Positions 16,003-24,127 of a stretch of 43,326 nt of DNA are shown piece after piece. Made by a program: the position numbers and the translations under genes. Position 1 is the first letter of the stretch, and every line of letters starts with the position of its first letter. Under the pieces are notes generated by a model. That model did not search any database, had not been told where the DNA came from, and saw nothing but the letters and a program-made list of their open reading frames with translations. This DNA is from DATJHM01 sp035493895 (GTDB lineage Bacteria > Chloroflexota > Ktedonobacteria > Ktedonobacterales > Ktedonobacteraceae), in contig DATJHM010000188.1 of NCBI GenBank assembly GCA_035493895.1, forward strand, positions 1 to 43,326. Reading direction: 5' to 3'.

Positions 16003-17283
16003 ATGTTAGAGTTAGAAGGCCACTCCATCGAACACTACCGCATTCTGCGCCGCCTTACCCACGGAGGGATGTCGGATATCTATCTAGCGCAGGATACGCA
16101 TACCGATCATGATGTTGTCATTAAAATGGTTCACAATAGCAATCAGGAGTATTGCGAACGATTTCATGGCGAAGTACAGACGACCTCTACCCTTCACCAC
16201 GATCACATTCTACCAACCTTTACGTATGGAAAATATGCATCCTGGTCCTATATGGTCTCTCCTTATATCGAAGAAGGTACATTGCACGATCGACTCCTGC
16301 AAGGACCACTTTCCTTGCAGGAAACAGGGCTGATTCTCACACAACTGGTCAGCGCTCTTCAGTTTGCACACGATCACGGCATTATACACCGCGACCTCAA
16401 GCCATCAAACATTCTGTTACGGAACAAAGAGTATGTCTATCTCGCCGATTTCGGCCTGGCACAGCATGTCGACAAGGATGACGGGTTGACAGTAACAGAA
16501 TATCTCATAGGGACGCCCGAATATATGGCTCCTGAGTTAGCGGAAGAAAAAGCCACCATTAAGAGCGATATCTATGCCCTGGGAGTGATCCTGTATCAAT
16601 TGCTGACTGGACGTGTCCCTTTCAAAGGCAGTACACCGATAGGAACTTATCTCAAGCATATTCGCGAACGACCACTCTCGCCAGCAGCGTTGAATCCTGC
16701 TATTCCAGAGGAGATTGCAGACGTCATTCTCCGGGCGCTTGAGAAAAATCCGGCTCATCGCTACAATAGCGCTCATGATCTGGCCCAGGCCTATCAACAT
16801 GCTCTTATCCAGAGCGAATATCGCACCAGCCGACGCGAAACTTCATCTTCCCTGCTGGCTTTAGTGCCGACCTCGACCATCCCTATCGAGATTGCACGCA
16901 AGAGGAAACTGTCTAGCTGGTCATTACTGAGCCTGATCGCGGCATTCGGTTTTGTGGTGATCCCGACGATACTCGGTATCGCTTGCTATCATTTCACCTT
17001 CCCTCATTTTCATGCTGGCAGCAAGAATGTAGCGCCCATGCAATTGCAAAAAATCGACATAGCGCCACCCTTTGCGCAACCAACCAGTATCGCAACGATG
17101 GTACCAGCACCGGCCCTGCGCGCTACGCCTGTGATCCCCAAACACCACACACACTCTCCGCATAACAAGAGATCTTCTTCCTTTCTTCAGCAATTTCACC
17201 GCACACAACAAACTGATCCCGATGAGCAAGAGAAGAACAACAAAAGTTATCATGCTAATGACCGCCATAAAAATTATGAATAG
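16003..17283 (+). CDS. PknB-type Ser/Thr protein kinase, single membrane span
   Basis: This is a Hanks-type kinase. The domain runs from about residue 10 to 265: glycine loop GGMSDIYLA, ATP-binding Lys K41, catalytic HRDLKPSN with D131, DFG, the PEYMAPE activation end and a DIYALGVILYQLLTGRVPF helix. A single hydrophobic helix at about 308-331 anchors it. The external C-terminal part, about 95 residues rich in Pro, Thr, His and Lys, lacks PASTA repeats, so it is not a canonical PknB cell-wall sensor. The gene has its own terminator pair at 17358-17412 and stands before hemE, which has a separate promoter. The substrates are unknown. Confidence 0.93.
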   Translation: MLELEGHSIEHYRILRRLTHGGMSDIYLAQDTHTDHDVVIKMVHNSNQEYCERFHGEVQTTSTLHHDHILPTFTYGKYASWSYMVSPYIEEGTLHDRLLQGPLSLQETGLILTQLVSALQFAHDHGIIHRDLKPSNILLRNKEYVYLADFGLAQHVDKDDGLTVTEYLIGTPEYMAPELAEEKATIKSDIYALGVILYQLLTGRVPFKGSTPIGTYLKHIRERPLSPAALNPAIPEEIADVILRALEKNPAHRYNSAHDLAQAYQHALIQSEYRTSRRETSSSLLALVPTSTIPIEIARKRKLSSWSLLSLIAAFGFVVIPTILGIACYHFTFPHFHAGSKNVAPMQLQKIDIAPPFAQPTSIATMVPAPALRATPVIPKHHTHSPHNKRSSSFLQQFHRTQQTDPDEQEKNNKSYHANDRHKNYE

Positions 17284-17357
17284 TGACTGTGCAGAAGCGC
17301 TTGCATCTGCATAACCACATCCATACTTGTTTGTATAGAGAAAGAGATCGCCGAATC

Positions 17358-17412
17358 AAAATCTCAAAATCTACCAGAGATTGAGATTTTTCGCAGTTTT
17401 TGGTAGATTTTT
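17358..17412 (+). terminator. Two overlapping terminator hairpins after the kinase
   Basis: Hairpin one pairs 17358-17367 (AAAATCTCAA) with 17381-17390 (TTGAGATTTT), 10 bp and a T5 run. Hairpin two pairs 17366-17376 (AAAATCTACCA) with 17401-17411 (TGGTAGATTTT), 11 bp with trailing T's. The 5' arm of the second sits mostly in the loop of the first, so they cannot both form in the simple way. They lie 75 bases after the kinase stop and before the hemE promoter. Confidence 0.7.
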
Positions 17413-17414
17413 CC

Positions 17415-17444
17415 TTGTCAAAACGCCATCAGTCACGCTATGAT
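17415..17444 (+). promoter_or_regulatory. hemE promoter
   Basis: TTGTCA (17415-17420), an 18-base spacer and TATGAT (17439-17444) form a good sigma-70-type promoter just after the kinase terminator. It predicts transcription starting near 17451 and a leader of about 157 bases before the hemE ATG. Confidence 0.65.
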
Positions 17445-17520
17445 ATGTAAGGCGTCCATACACACAACAATTTCACACCTGCTGTGCGTATGAGATATTC
17501 TCCTTGTAGATGCGCAAATG

Positions 17521-17590
17521 GAGCTAGCGTACTGGCAATCCGCGTATCTATAGCTCAGGAGTTGCCAGAAATTACTCCTGTACTTACAGG
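17521..17590 (+). promoter_or_regulatory. Structured hemE leader with mutually exclusive hairpins
   Basis: Four inverted repeats overlap like links of a chain. GAGCTA/TAGCTC pairs 17521-17526 with 17551-17556. CTGGCAA/TTGCCAG pairs 17532-17538 with 17562-17568. CAGGAGT/ACTCCTG pairs 17556-17562 with 17574-17580. CCTGT/ACAGG pairs 17577-17581 with 17586-17590. Neighbouring pairs exclude one another, and the last ends just before the AGAGG ribosome binding site of hemE. This layout resembles attenuators or translation-control leaders. It matches no riboswitch class I can name and the stems are short, so chance is possible. Confidence 0.4.
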
Positions 17591-17607
17591 TTGATAGAGG
17601 AATACAC

Positions 17608-18681
17608 ATGCCACAAGATAAAGCTTCCACTCTCCTGCCACCACATTCTGGTGTCGCACGTTTTCTCGATGCCTGCGCTCTTCGCCAATCAGATGCTACG
17701 CCGATCTGGTTCATGCGCCAGGCTGGACGCTGTCTGGACGCATATCGCGAGCTCCGCAAGAAGTACGATATTCTGGAAATGGCGAAGACGCCTGAGCTCG
17801 CTACGCAGGTCACGCTGCTCCCCGTACAACAACTGGGAGTCGATGCTGCGGTTCTCTACGCTGACATCATGCTTCCCCTCGAAGGGATGGGTATTTCGCT
17901 AGAGATTAAACCGGATGTTGGCCCGATCATTCATAATCCGATACGTACCAGAAAAGATGTCGAGGCTCTACGCAATCCAGCTCCGGAAGAGAGCGTGCCC
18001 TATGTGCTGGAGGCGCTGCGCATGCTGCGCCGCGAGCTGGAAGGCAAGCAGGCCGTCATCGGTTTCTCCGGTGCACCTTTTACGCTGGCTTGCTATATGA
18101 TCGAGGGACGCCCATCGCGCGATTACGGTATGGCAAAGTCGCTGATGTATAGCCAGCCCGAGGTCTGGGATCTGCTCATGAGCAAGCTCTCAGAGATGGT
18201 AGCAAACTATCTGGTTGCACAAATTCAGGCGGGCGCGCACGTGGTCCAGCTCTTTGATAGCTGGGTCGGCGCGTTAAGCCCAAGCGCCTATCGCCGCTTT
18301 GTACTTCCCCATACCCGGCGTATCTTCCAGGCGGTGAAAGAGACGGGTACTCCGGCCATTCACTTTGGCACGGGCACGGCTGCGCTGTTAGAGAGTATGA
18401 CGGAAGCCGGTGGCGATATGATCAGCATCGACTGGCGCGTTGATCTCGATGATGCCTGGAAGCGTATCGGCTACGATCACGGCATTCAGGGCAATCTTGA
18501 TCCAACGTTGCTGCTGTCGGACTGGCCGGTGGTTGAGGAGGGCATGAAAGATGTGCTCCGACGCGCCGAAGGTCGACCGGGTCACATCTTTAACCTCGGT
18601 CACGGCGTGCTGGCTCAAACCGATCCAGATCTGCTGCGTCGTCTGGTTGATGCAGTCCATGAATCTACTGCGCATAAATAA
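17608..18681 (+). CDS. hemE: Uroporphyrinogen decarboxylase
   Basis: HemE removes the four acetate carboxyls of uroporphyrinogen III to give coproporphyrinogen III in haem synthesis. The family N-terminal motif is PIWFMRQAGRCLDAYRELR, where the usual Pro-Glu after Leu is Asp-Ala, while the two substrate-gripping Arg and the following region are kept. Other family blocks include YADIMLPLEGMG, IGFSGAPFTLACYMIEG, VQLFDSWVGALSP, HFGTGTAALLESM, GNLDPTLLL and FNLGHGVL. At 357 residues it is full length. AGAGG lies seven bases before the ATG. hemH follows after 38 bases, so the two form a haem operon behind the promoter at 17415. Confidence 0.97.
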   Translation: MPQDKASTLLPPHSGVARFLDACALRQSDATPIWFMRQAGRCLDAYRELRKKYDILEMAKTPELATQVTLLPVQQLGVDAAVLYADIMLPLEGMGISLEIKPDVGPIIHNPIRTRKDVEALRNPAPEESVPYVLEALRMLRRELEGKQAVIGFSGAPFTLACYMIEGRPSRDYGMAKSLMYSQPEVWDLLMSKLSEMVANYLVAQIQAGAHVVQLFDSWVGALSPSAYRRFVLPHTRRIFQAVKETGTPAIHFGTGTAALLESMTEAGGDMISIDWRVDLDDAWKRIGYDHGIQGNLDPTLLLSDWPVVEEGMKDVLRRAEGRPGHIFNLGHGVLAQTDPDLLRRLVDAVHESTAHK

Positions 18682-18719
18682 GCAAGAATATACATAAATG
18701 AGAAAGAAAGGATAAAGAA

Positions 18720-19679
18720 ATGGCAAATACACGTGTTGGCGTCATGCTCATGACCTATGGGTCGCCCGCCACGCTTGATGATATTCCCGTTTACTTACAG
18801 CATGTGTACGGTGGACGTGAGGCCTCGCCCGAGGTGATCGCGGAGTTCCGCCGTCGCTATGATCTCATCGGCGGCTCACCGCTCCTGCGAATTACCCAGG
18901 AGCAGGCGGCTGCATTGCAGGAAGAGCTGAATGCGCAGAGCAGCGATGGCACAGATTATCACGTGGTCGCGGGCATGCGTTTCGCGCCTCCCTTTGTTGC
19001 CGAAATGACACCTGAAGCCGCCAGAGATGCAAGCTCACTGGTTGGTATTATTATGTCTCCTCAATACTCGCCAATTATTATGAAGGGCTATGTGCAGACG
19101 CTCGAAAAGGCGGTCGCGGACCTTCATCGCCCTGATCTCAAGTTGAAGATCTCGGGTGACTGGCATATGCAGCCTTACTTTTTGCAGGCTCTCGCTGCAC
19201 GTGTGCAGGAGGCGCTGGACCGCTTCCCACCCGATGTGCGCCCCCATGTGCCGGTCCTTTTGACGGCTCACAGTATGCCGAAGCGCGTGATTGAGAACGA
19301 GCCCAATTACATTAATCATTTGAAAGAGACTGCCGCGACCATCGCTCGCATGTTGAATCTTTCCTCTGACCGCTGGATGTTCTGCTATCAGAGCGCCGGT
19401 CATACGCCTGAGGAGTGGCTCAAACCGGATTTCGCCGATATTATGCCGGAGCTGAAAGCCGCTGGCTACAAACATGTCCTGATTGCGCCTGTGCAATTTC
19501 TCGCCGATCACCTGGAGATTCTTTATGATATCGAGGTTGGTGCTCGTGAGCAGGCCGAGGAGTACGGTATTCAGTTTTCCCGTATCGAGTCCCTCAATAC
19601 ATCGCCACTGTTTATTAAAGCGCTTGCGGCAGTTGTCCACGATACGCTGGCTCATGAGCCAACTCCCTCTCTTGCCTAG
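18720..19679 (+). CDS. hemH: Ferrochelatase (protoporphyrin or coproporphyrin type)
   Basis: This enzyme inserts Fe2+ into a porphyrin at the end of haem synthesis. Family blocks are present: VGVMLMTYGSPATLDDIPVYL at the start, RRYDLIGGSPLLRIT, the metal-site histidine H184 in LLTAHSMPKRV, FCYQSAGHTPEEWLKPD and VLIAPVQFLADHLEILYDIE. The protein has 319 residues, like the Gram-positive enzymes that act on coproporphyrin, so it may be CpfC in function. Neither HemY/HemG nor HemQ, which would settle this, is in the window. It is the second gene of the hemEH unit, with an AAAGGAT ribosome binding site. Confidence 0.95.
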   Translation: MANTRVGVMLMTYGSPATLDDIPVYLQHVYGGREASPEVIAEFRRRYDLIGGSPLLRITQEQAAALQEELNAQSSDGTDYHVVAGMRFAPPFVAEMTPEAARDASSLVGIIMSPQYSPIIMKGYVQTLEKAVADLHRPDLKLKISGDWHMQPYFLQALAARVQEALDRFPPDVRPHVPVLLTAHSMPKRVIENEPNYINHLKETAATIARMLNLSSDRWMFCYQSAGHTPEEWLKPDFADIMPELKAAGYKHVLIAPVQFLADHLEILYDIEVGAREQAEEYGIQFSRIESLNTSPLFIKALAAVVHDTLAHEPTPSLA

Positions 19680-19944
19680 ACAACGCTCACACTATCGGGC
19701 AGGGTTTATTCCCTGCTCGATACTCCACGACCTCCTCCCCCTCTAACTACCACATTCACGAATGTTGATTAGGCCCATCACTGTATACTGCTCTCATAAA
19801 GACTGACCACGTGAGGAAGAAACGGCCTGGATGCACACGTCATCATATGCAGCGGAGAAGTCCCACAATGAAAAATGCACATCCATTCAATGTGGATGTT
19901 CAAAACATGCAGATCGAAGAGAGTACAGAAAAATGGAGCCACTT

Positions 19945-20817
19945 ATGTCTCGTTCTCATATACAAAAGGTTGCCAGGAAATTTCAGCGGAAGACGCAACG
20001 TTCTGCATATACCTCTCCCCCCTCATCTGCGCCTGCCCGCAATACTGAGCCAGAGAGTGAAACTGAGGCCCAGTTGCGTGCCGCTCTGGAGAAAATGGAG
20101 CTGGCAAACAAGGTGCAAAGTGGGTTTATTTCTGTAGTTAGCCATGAATTTCGTTCGACGCTGGCGGGCATTCAGGGCTTTAGTGAGCTTCTACGGGATC
20201 GAAATATGGAACCCGACAAAACGAGAGAGTTTGCAACCATTATTTATAACGACGCTCGTCGACTCGATGCCGTCATTAACGATCTGCTGGACCTTGAGCG
20301 CATGATGATCGGACAGACGATACCTGATTTAGCTACCGTAGATCTTTCTGCGCTGCTAACAGAGGCCGCTGAAAAGGCGCGAGAGCTGTCACAGAACCAC
20401 ACTATTCATCTTCGCTTTGAGCCATCGCTTCCCTCACTCGCGGGTGATCAGGAGCTCCTGCTACAAATGTGCACCCATCTGCTCTCGAATGCGATCAAAT
20501 ACGCTCCCAATGGAGGCGAGATCCAGGTGGACGCTCAGGTCGCCGCTGGTATGGTACATATCGTATTTCATGATCAGGGAATCGGCATCCCTGCCGAATC
20601 GCTGGAGGATATTTTTATGCCATTCCGACGCGTGAAATCTCCCCAGACGCGTACTGTCAAAGGAGCGGGCCTTGGTCTGTCGCTGGTCCAGCAGATTGTA
20701 TTTCTGCATCATGGGAAAATCTGGATCGAAAGTACGCCAGACGTTGGTTCGACAGTCCATATCTCACTTCCCTGGATCGATCCCGCCAACCTCGAGGAAG
20801 AAAAGCGCGAATCCTGA
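19945..20817 (+). CDS. Soluble sensor histidine kinase, variant H-box
   Basis: A HisKA-HATPase kinase without membrane segments or a recognisable input domain. I place the start at ATG 19945 (290 residues), which has GGAG six bases upstream; the frame is open back to 19831. A short coiled-coil stretch (residues 35-58) precedes the H-box VVSHEFRSTLAG with phosphoacceptor H67. The usual SHELRTPL is altered to S and L at the Thr-Pro positions. The N-box (THLLSNAIKYAPNGGE), G1 (HDQGIGIPAES), F-box (IFMPFRRV) and G2 (GAGLGLSLV) are intact. It follows hemH by 265 bases and no response regulator is adjacent. Thr/Pro changes may alter phosphatase activity, which is inference. Confidence 0.9.
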   Translation: MSRSHIQKVARKFQRKTQRSAYTSPPSSAPARNTEPESETEAQLRAALEKMELANKVQSGFISVVSHEFRSTLAGIQGFSELLRDRNMEPDKTREFATIIYNDARRLDAVINDLLDLERMMIGQTIPDLATVDLSALLTEAAEKARELSQNHTIHLRFEPSLPSLAGDQELLLQMCTHLLSNAIKYAPNGGEIQVDAQVAAGMVHIVFHDQGIGIPAESLEDIFMPFRRVKSPQTRTVKGAGLGLSLVQQIVFLHHGKIWIESTPDVGSTVHISLPWIDPANLEEEKRES

Positions 20818-20841
20818 CTCTTCTTCCTGCTCAACAACCAC

Positions 20842-22188
20842 TTATGCCAGAGCATTTGCCTGAATAACGTCCCTATACCAGAAGCCACTATCTTTGATAA
20901 TACGTTGTTGCGTCGAATAATCGACATGCACGATCCCAAAACGCTTGCTATATCCTTCGGCCCACTCAAAGTTATCTAACAGCGACCAGGCAAAATATCC
21001 CTGCAATGGGACGCCCTCTTCGATAGCTTTATGAGCCTGTTGCAGGTATCCCCGATAGAAATCGATACGCCGCTCGTCATGGACATAGCCATCTTCGCCC
21101 ACGCTATCGGCAAAGGCAGCGCCATTCTCGGTGATATAAATACTGGGGATTTTATAGTCTTTATGCAAACGCATGAGCACATCATACAAGCCCTGGGGAT
21201 AGATCTCCCAGTTCATTTCTGTATACTCGGCGTTTTCAGGGTGCATCCAGTCGATAGCGCCAACCTCGGCATCTGGTTTCTGCCGCACCAGCGTACGACT
21301 ATAATGATTTACGCCCAGAAAATCTAATGGCTGCGAGATAGTAGCGGTATCGCCCTGCTCGATCTGCGGCGCAATGCCACGATTGCCCAGTCCAGAAAGC
21401 GTAATCGCAGGATAGGACCCGCGAAAGATCGGATCAAGGAACCAGCGATTATGGGCACTATCCAGAACGCGCGCGACATACAGATCGTTTTCGTCATCGC
21501 TATTGGCATAGACAGGACTGATGTCCAGGGTGATACCCACGCGGGTATCGGCTCCACCATTTGCGCGCAACACCGGCACCGCCATACCGTGACCAAGCAG
21601 AAGATGGTGTGAGGCTTGCCAGGCCAAGCGTGAATTGTGCAGCCCTGGCGCATGAATGCCCGTTTCATAGCCCAGAAAAGCGCTGACGTAGGGTTCGTTC
21701 AAAGTAATCCATCGCTTGACGCGATCACTCAGACGACGCGACACGATGTCTACATAATGAGCAAAATGCCGGGGCGTCTCGCGGCTCGCCCAACCACCAA
21801 GCTCACTTTGCAAAGCCTGGGGTAGATCCCAATGATACAACGTCACAAATGGTTCAAGACCTGCGGCCAGTACCGCATCCACCAGCCGCTCATAAAAGTC
21901 CAGGCCTGCCTCATTGACCTCTCCTCGTCCCTGTGGCAGGATACGCGGCCAGGCAATAGAGAAACGATATGCGCGTAGACCAAGGTCGCGCATGAGTTGG
22001 ATATCTTCGAGGTAACGATGATAATGATCGCAGGCTACTGCTCCGCTCTCTTGATTTTTGATATTTCCAGGGACCGAGCAGAAACGATCCCAGATCGACT
22101 CGCCACGCCCATCCTCCGTGGTTGCCCCCTCAACCTGATAGGCTGCCGTGGCAGCTCCCCAGGTAAATCCTTCGGGGAAGTGGTTCAT
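20842..22188 (-). CDS. Glycoside hydrolase family 1 beta-glucosidase
   Basis: GH1 enzymes hydrolyse beta-glucosides and related sugars by a retaining mechanism. The N-terminal signature FPEGFTWGAATAAYQVEGA is complete. The acid/base Glu is E165 in LNEPY and the nucleophile is E354 in YITENGAAF. The glycone-binding QVEG and the closing EWAEGYSKRFGIVHVDY are also present. I use ATG 22188 (448 residues, the family norm), with AAGGAG upstream. The longer frame to 22392 crosses the terminator of the neighbouring gene and is not credible. There is no signal peptide, so it is an intracellular enzyme. It has no sugar transporter beside it in this window. Confidence 0.96.
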   Translation of the reverse strand: MNHFPEGFTWGAATAAYQVEGATTEDGRGESIWDRFCSVPGNIKNQESGAVACDHYHRYLEDIQLMRDLGLRAYRFSIAWPRILPQGRGEVNEAGLDFYERLVDAVLAAGLEPFVTLYHWDLPQALQSELGGWASRETPRHFAHYVDIVSRRLSDRVKRWITLNEPYVSAFLGYETGIHAPGLHNSRLAWQASHHLLLGHGMAVPVLRANGGADTRVGITLDISPVYANSDDENDLYVARVLDSAHNRWFLDPIFRGSYPAITLSGLGNRGIAPQIEQGDTATISQPLDFLGVNHYSRTLVRQKPDAEVGAIDWMHPENAEYTEMNWEIYPQGLYDVLMRLHKDYKIPSIYITENGAAFADSVGEDGYVHDERRIDFYRGYLQQAHKAIEEGVPLQGYFAWSLLDNFEWAEGYSKRFGIVHVDYSTQQRIIKDSGFWYRDVIQANALA

Positions 22189-22347
22189 TGGCTCTCTCTC
22201 CTTCAGCGGCAATGATTGGGCTGAGTGTCCTCTTTCTTCTGACGGACAAATGCCCCTCTCGCTTGATTGCATTATATGACAGAAGATAGGCAAGGATGAC
22301 TTTTTGGCCCGCAGGGAGGATATAATTACCCAGAAGGTCTGAAGGAG

Positions 22348-22403
22348 AAAAAAGGTATTGGTGAAACGCTCGTCCGAACTGCTCGGATACACGTTTCACC
22401 AAT
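22348..22403 (-). terminator. Rho-independent terminator of the 22409 gene
   Basis: Read on the minus strand, a 12-bp stem (ATTGGTGAAACG at 22357-22368 pairs with CGTTTCACCAAT at 22392-22403), with an inner 5-bp stem (22373-22377 with 22383-22387), is followed by a T6 run at 22353-22348. It closes the transcript of the 22409-22876 gene before the GH1 gene. Confidence 0.85.
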
Positions 22404-22408
22404 AGTGC

Positions 22409-22876
22409 TTAGAAGCGGCGGGTCTTTTTGAAGTCTTGCTGGACGAGAATCGGATATACCTCGATCTCTGGTGAAAAGCTCATGCGTTGTAAATCCCCTG
22501 CCCAGAAGAGCTGTTTCATCATCTCGGCTACCGCATACAGCATATGCTGAAGCGCAGCCTCTCGACCATGCTCATAGGCGGCGCTTCCTTCATACTCGGT
22601 CATCTCACTTATGCTTCGATTGAATGGCGTTTGCTCGCTCAGACGCACAAGATAGATGTCCATTTTTGCATCGCCCTTGTCATTTGGAACCATGATGCGC
22701 AGCTCAGGCTTCCGCTCAATGATGTCCAGACGATAGAAGACACCGTAATGATCACGCGAGGCCTGGAAAATGGAGATCTCTGGGAGAGAGTCACCATTGA
22801 ATTGTTTCTCGATTGGTCGTTCCATCTCTACTCCTAACTCTGCCAGAAAGTCTTCAAATTGCTCGTTGATGTTCAT
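22409..22876 (-). CDS. Hypothetical protein
   Basis: I do not recognise this 155-residue protein. It is acidic in the first third (NEQFEDFLAELGVEMER), then shows a beta-rich core (YGVFYRLDIIERKPELRIMVPNDKGDAKMDIYLVRL) and a helical segment rich in Ala, Met and His (AAYEHGREAALQHMLYAVAEMMKQLFW). It ends with a basic tail. There are no membrane spans or signal peptide, so it should be cytoplasmic. The ATG is preceded by GAGGATAGAGA. It is a single-gene transcript ending at the strong terminator at 22348-22403 and is followed by the GH1 gene on the same strand. Confidence 0.7.
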   Translation of the reverse strand: MNINEQFEDFLAELGVEMERPIEKQFNGDSLPEISIFQASRDHYGVFYRLDIIERKPELRIMVPNDKGDAKMDIYLVRLSEQTPFNRSISEMTEYEGSAAYEHGREAALQHMLYAVAEMMKQLFWAGDLQRMSFSPEIEVYPILVQQDFKKTRRF

Positions 22877-22946
22877 CTCTCTATCCTCATTTCATTCATT
22901 GCATCATTGATGATCGGGACCAGTAAGCTTCACTCTTCTATTCTGC

Positions 22947-23294
22947 TTGAGCAGGCAAAAAGCGGAAATGGGCTTCTGCAAAAAACTGTACGCTGATTCA
23001 CCTGGGAATCAGATGGCACAACCATTCACCGTCATCAGGATAGACAACATCTCGAGCTATAATTACATCTTACACACGCTCACATCAACTACTGCTGCAC
23101 TACCACTTGAGGATTGCAATATGCGGCCAGTTATAGAGGTAGCCAATCTGGAGATACAGGCCGGGAGCAAGATTGGCGAACATCGTACGTAAGAGGGAGA
23201 TGAAACGCTGGCACAGGTTATTGTTGCCGACGCATACCCAGCAAACATGCCAGCATCTCTTCACAATATGCGATACGAGATGGAGATTTTATAA
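22947..23294 (+). pseudogene. Possible broken reading frame in the 22877-23288 gap
   Basis: A plus-strand frame runs from 22947 to a TAA at 23190-23192, then stays open in the same frame for 33 further codons to a TAA at 23292-23294. The part from ATG 23121 (VIEVANLEIQAG... and, after the stop, DETLAQVIVADAYP...) reads like ordinary protein, with a purine-poor upstream region. It may be one gene interrupted by a nonsense codon, or chance. I cannot name a family. The rest of this gap shows no other feature. Confidence 0.25.
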
Positions 23295-23849
23295 AGTGTC
23301 CTGTTTCAAAATCGAGAACAGGGTGAGGTCGTGAAAGGCATCTTTCCAGAAGCCGCGTTCACGTAGTGTTCCTTCTTCGCGAAAGCCAACCTTGCGCAGA
23401 AGCTGAATCGAGGCAATATTCTCTGGCATAACCTGAGCTTCAATGCGATGAAGATCCATATGCGCAAAACCAAAGTACACCATGGCCTGCGCCGCCTCGC
23501 TCATCAACCCCTGACGCCAATACTTGCGGGCCAGATCGTAGCCAAGCTCAGCATACCGTTGTCTCCGCTCCCACAACACAAATCCCCCCGTACCAATCAA
23601 TTCGTCCGTCTCTTTCAGCGCAATTCCCCAGCGAAAGCGTTGCCGCTGCTCAAAACGATAGCTATAGCGTGCAATCAATTGTTGCGCCTGTCTCAGTTCG
23701 GTAAAAGCTTCGATATCATAGTAATGCATGACCTCAGGATCAGAAAATATGCGAAAAACTGCGTCTGCATCATGCTCTACTATTTCTCGTAACCTGAGAC
23801 GTCGGGTCTCCAGATAGGGAAATTCTTCAAACGCAAATAATGCGCCCAT
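23289..23849 (-). CDS. GNAT N-acetyltransferase, RimJ/RimL type
   Basis: An acetyl-CoA-dependent acyltransferase of the ribosomal-protein or small-molecule GNAT group, 186 residues. It opens with FPYLETRRLRLREIVEHDADAVFRIFSDPEVMHYYDI, the standard start of this subfamily. It continues with the YELGYDLARKYWRQGLMSEAAQAMVYFGF acetyl-CoA loop and ends with PENIASIQLLRKVGFREEGTLRERGFWKD, the typical C-terminal strand. Its stop is convergent with the broken frame at 22947-23294. It is not close kin of the GNAT at 2744. The substrate is unknown; candidates are ribosomal proteins, antibiotics or amino sugars. Confidence 0.9.
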   Translation of the reverse strand: MGALFAFEEFPYLETRRLRLREIVEHDADAVFRIFSDPEVMHYYDIEAFTELRQAQQLIARYSYRFEQRQRFRWGIALKETDELIGTGGFVLWERRQRYAELGYDLARKYWRQGLMSEAAQAMVYFGFAHMDLHRIEAQVMPENIASIQLLRKVGFREEGTLRERGFWKDAFHDLTLFSILKQDTL

Positions 23850-24127
23850 GTTCCCTCCCCTTGAGCATTATCATAATGGTCCTCTATCATAGCTGATGTC
23901 TGTGTTCATAAAACACGCTCAAAAATACAGTATTCAGACGATAATTCATGCGCCGCCCCAAAAATCTCCTCATTGAGTATACATCATTTTACCTGTTTTG
24001 TTCTGGCTCACAACCCCTTCTGGCCCGGCAGTCAATCCCGATGACACTGGTATTTCTCGTTTTTTTCGCGTATACTTATTATGCTTTTGTCAACTCCTTA
24101 CTTTTTAGAGATGGAGGTCAAATTTTC

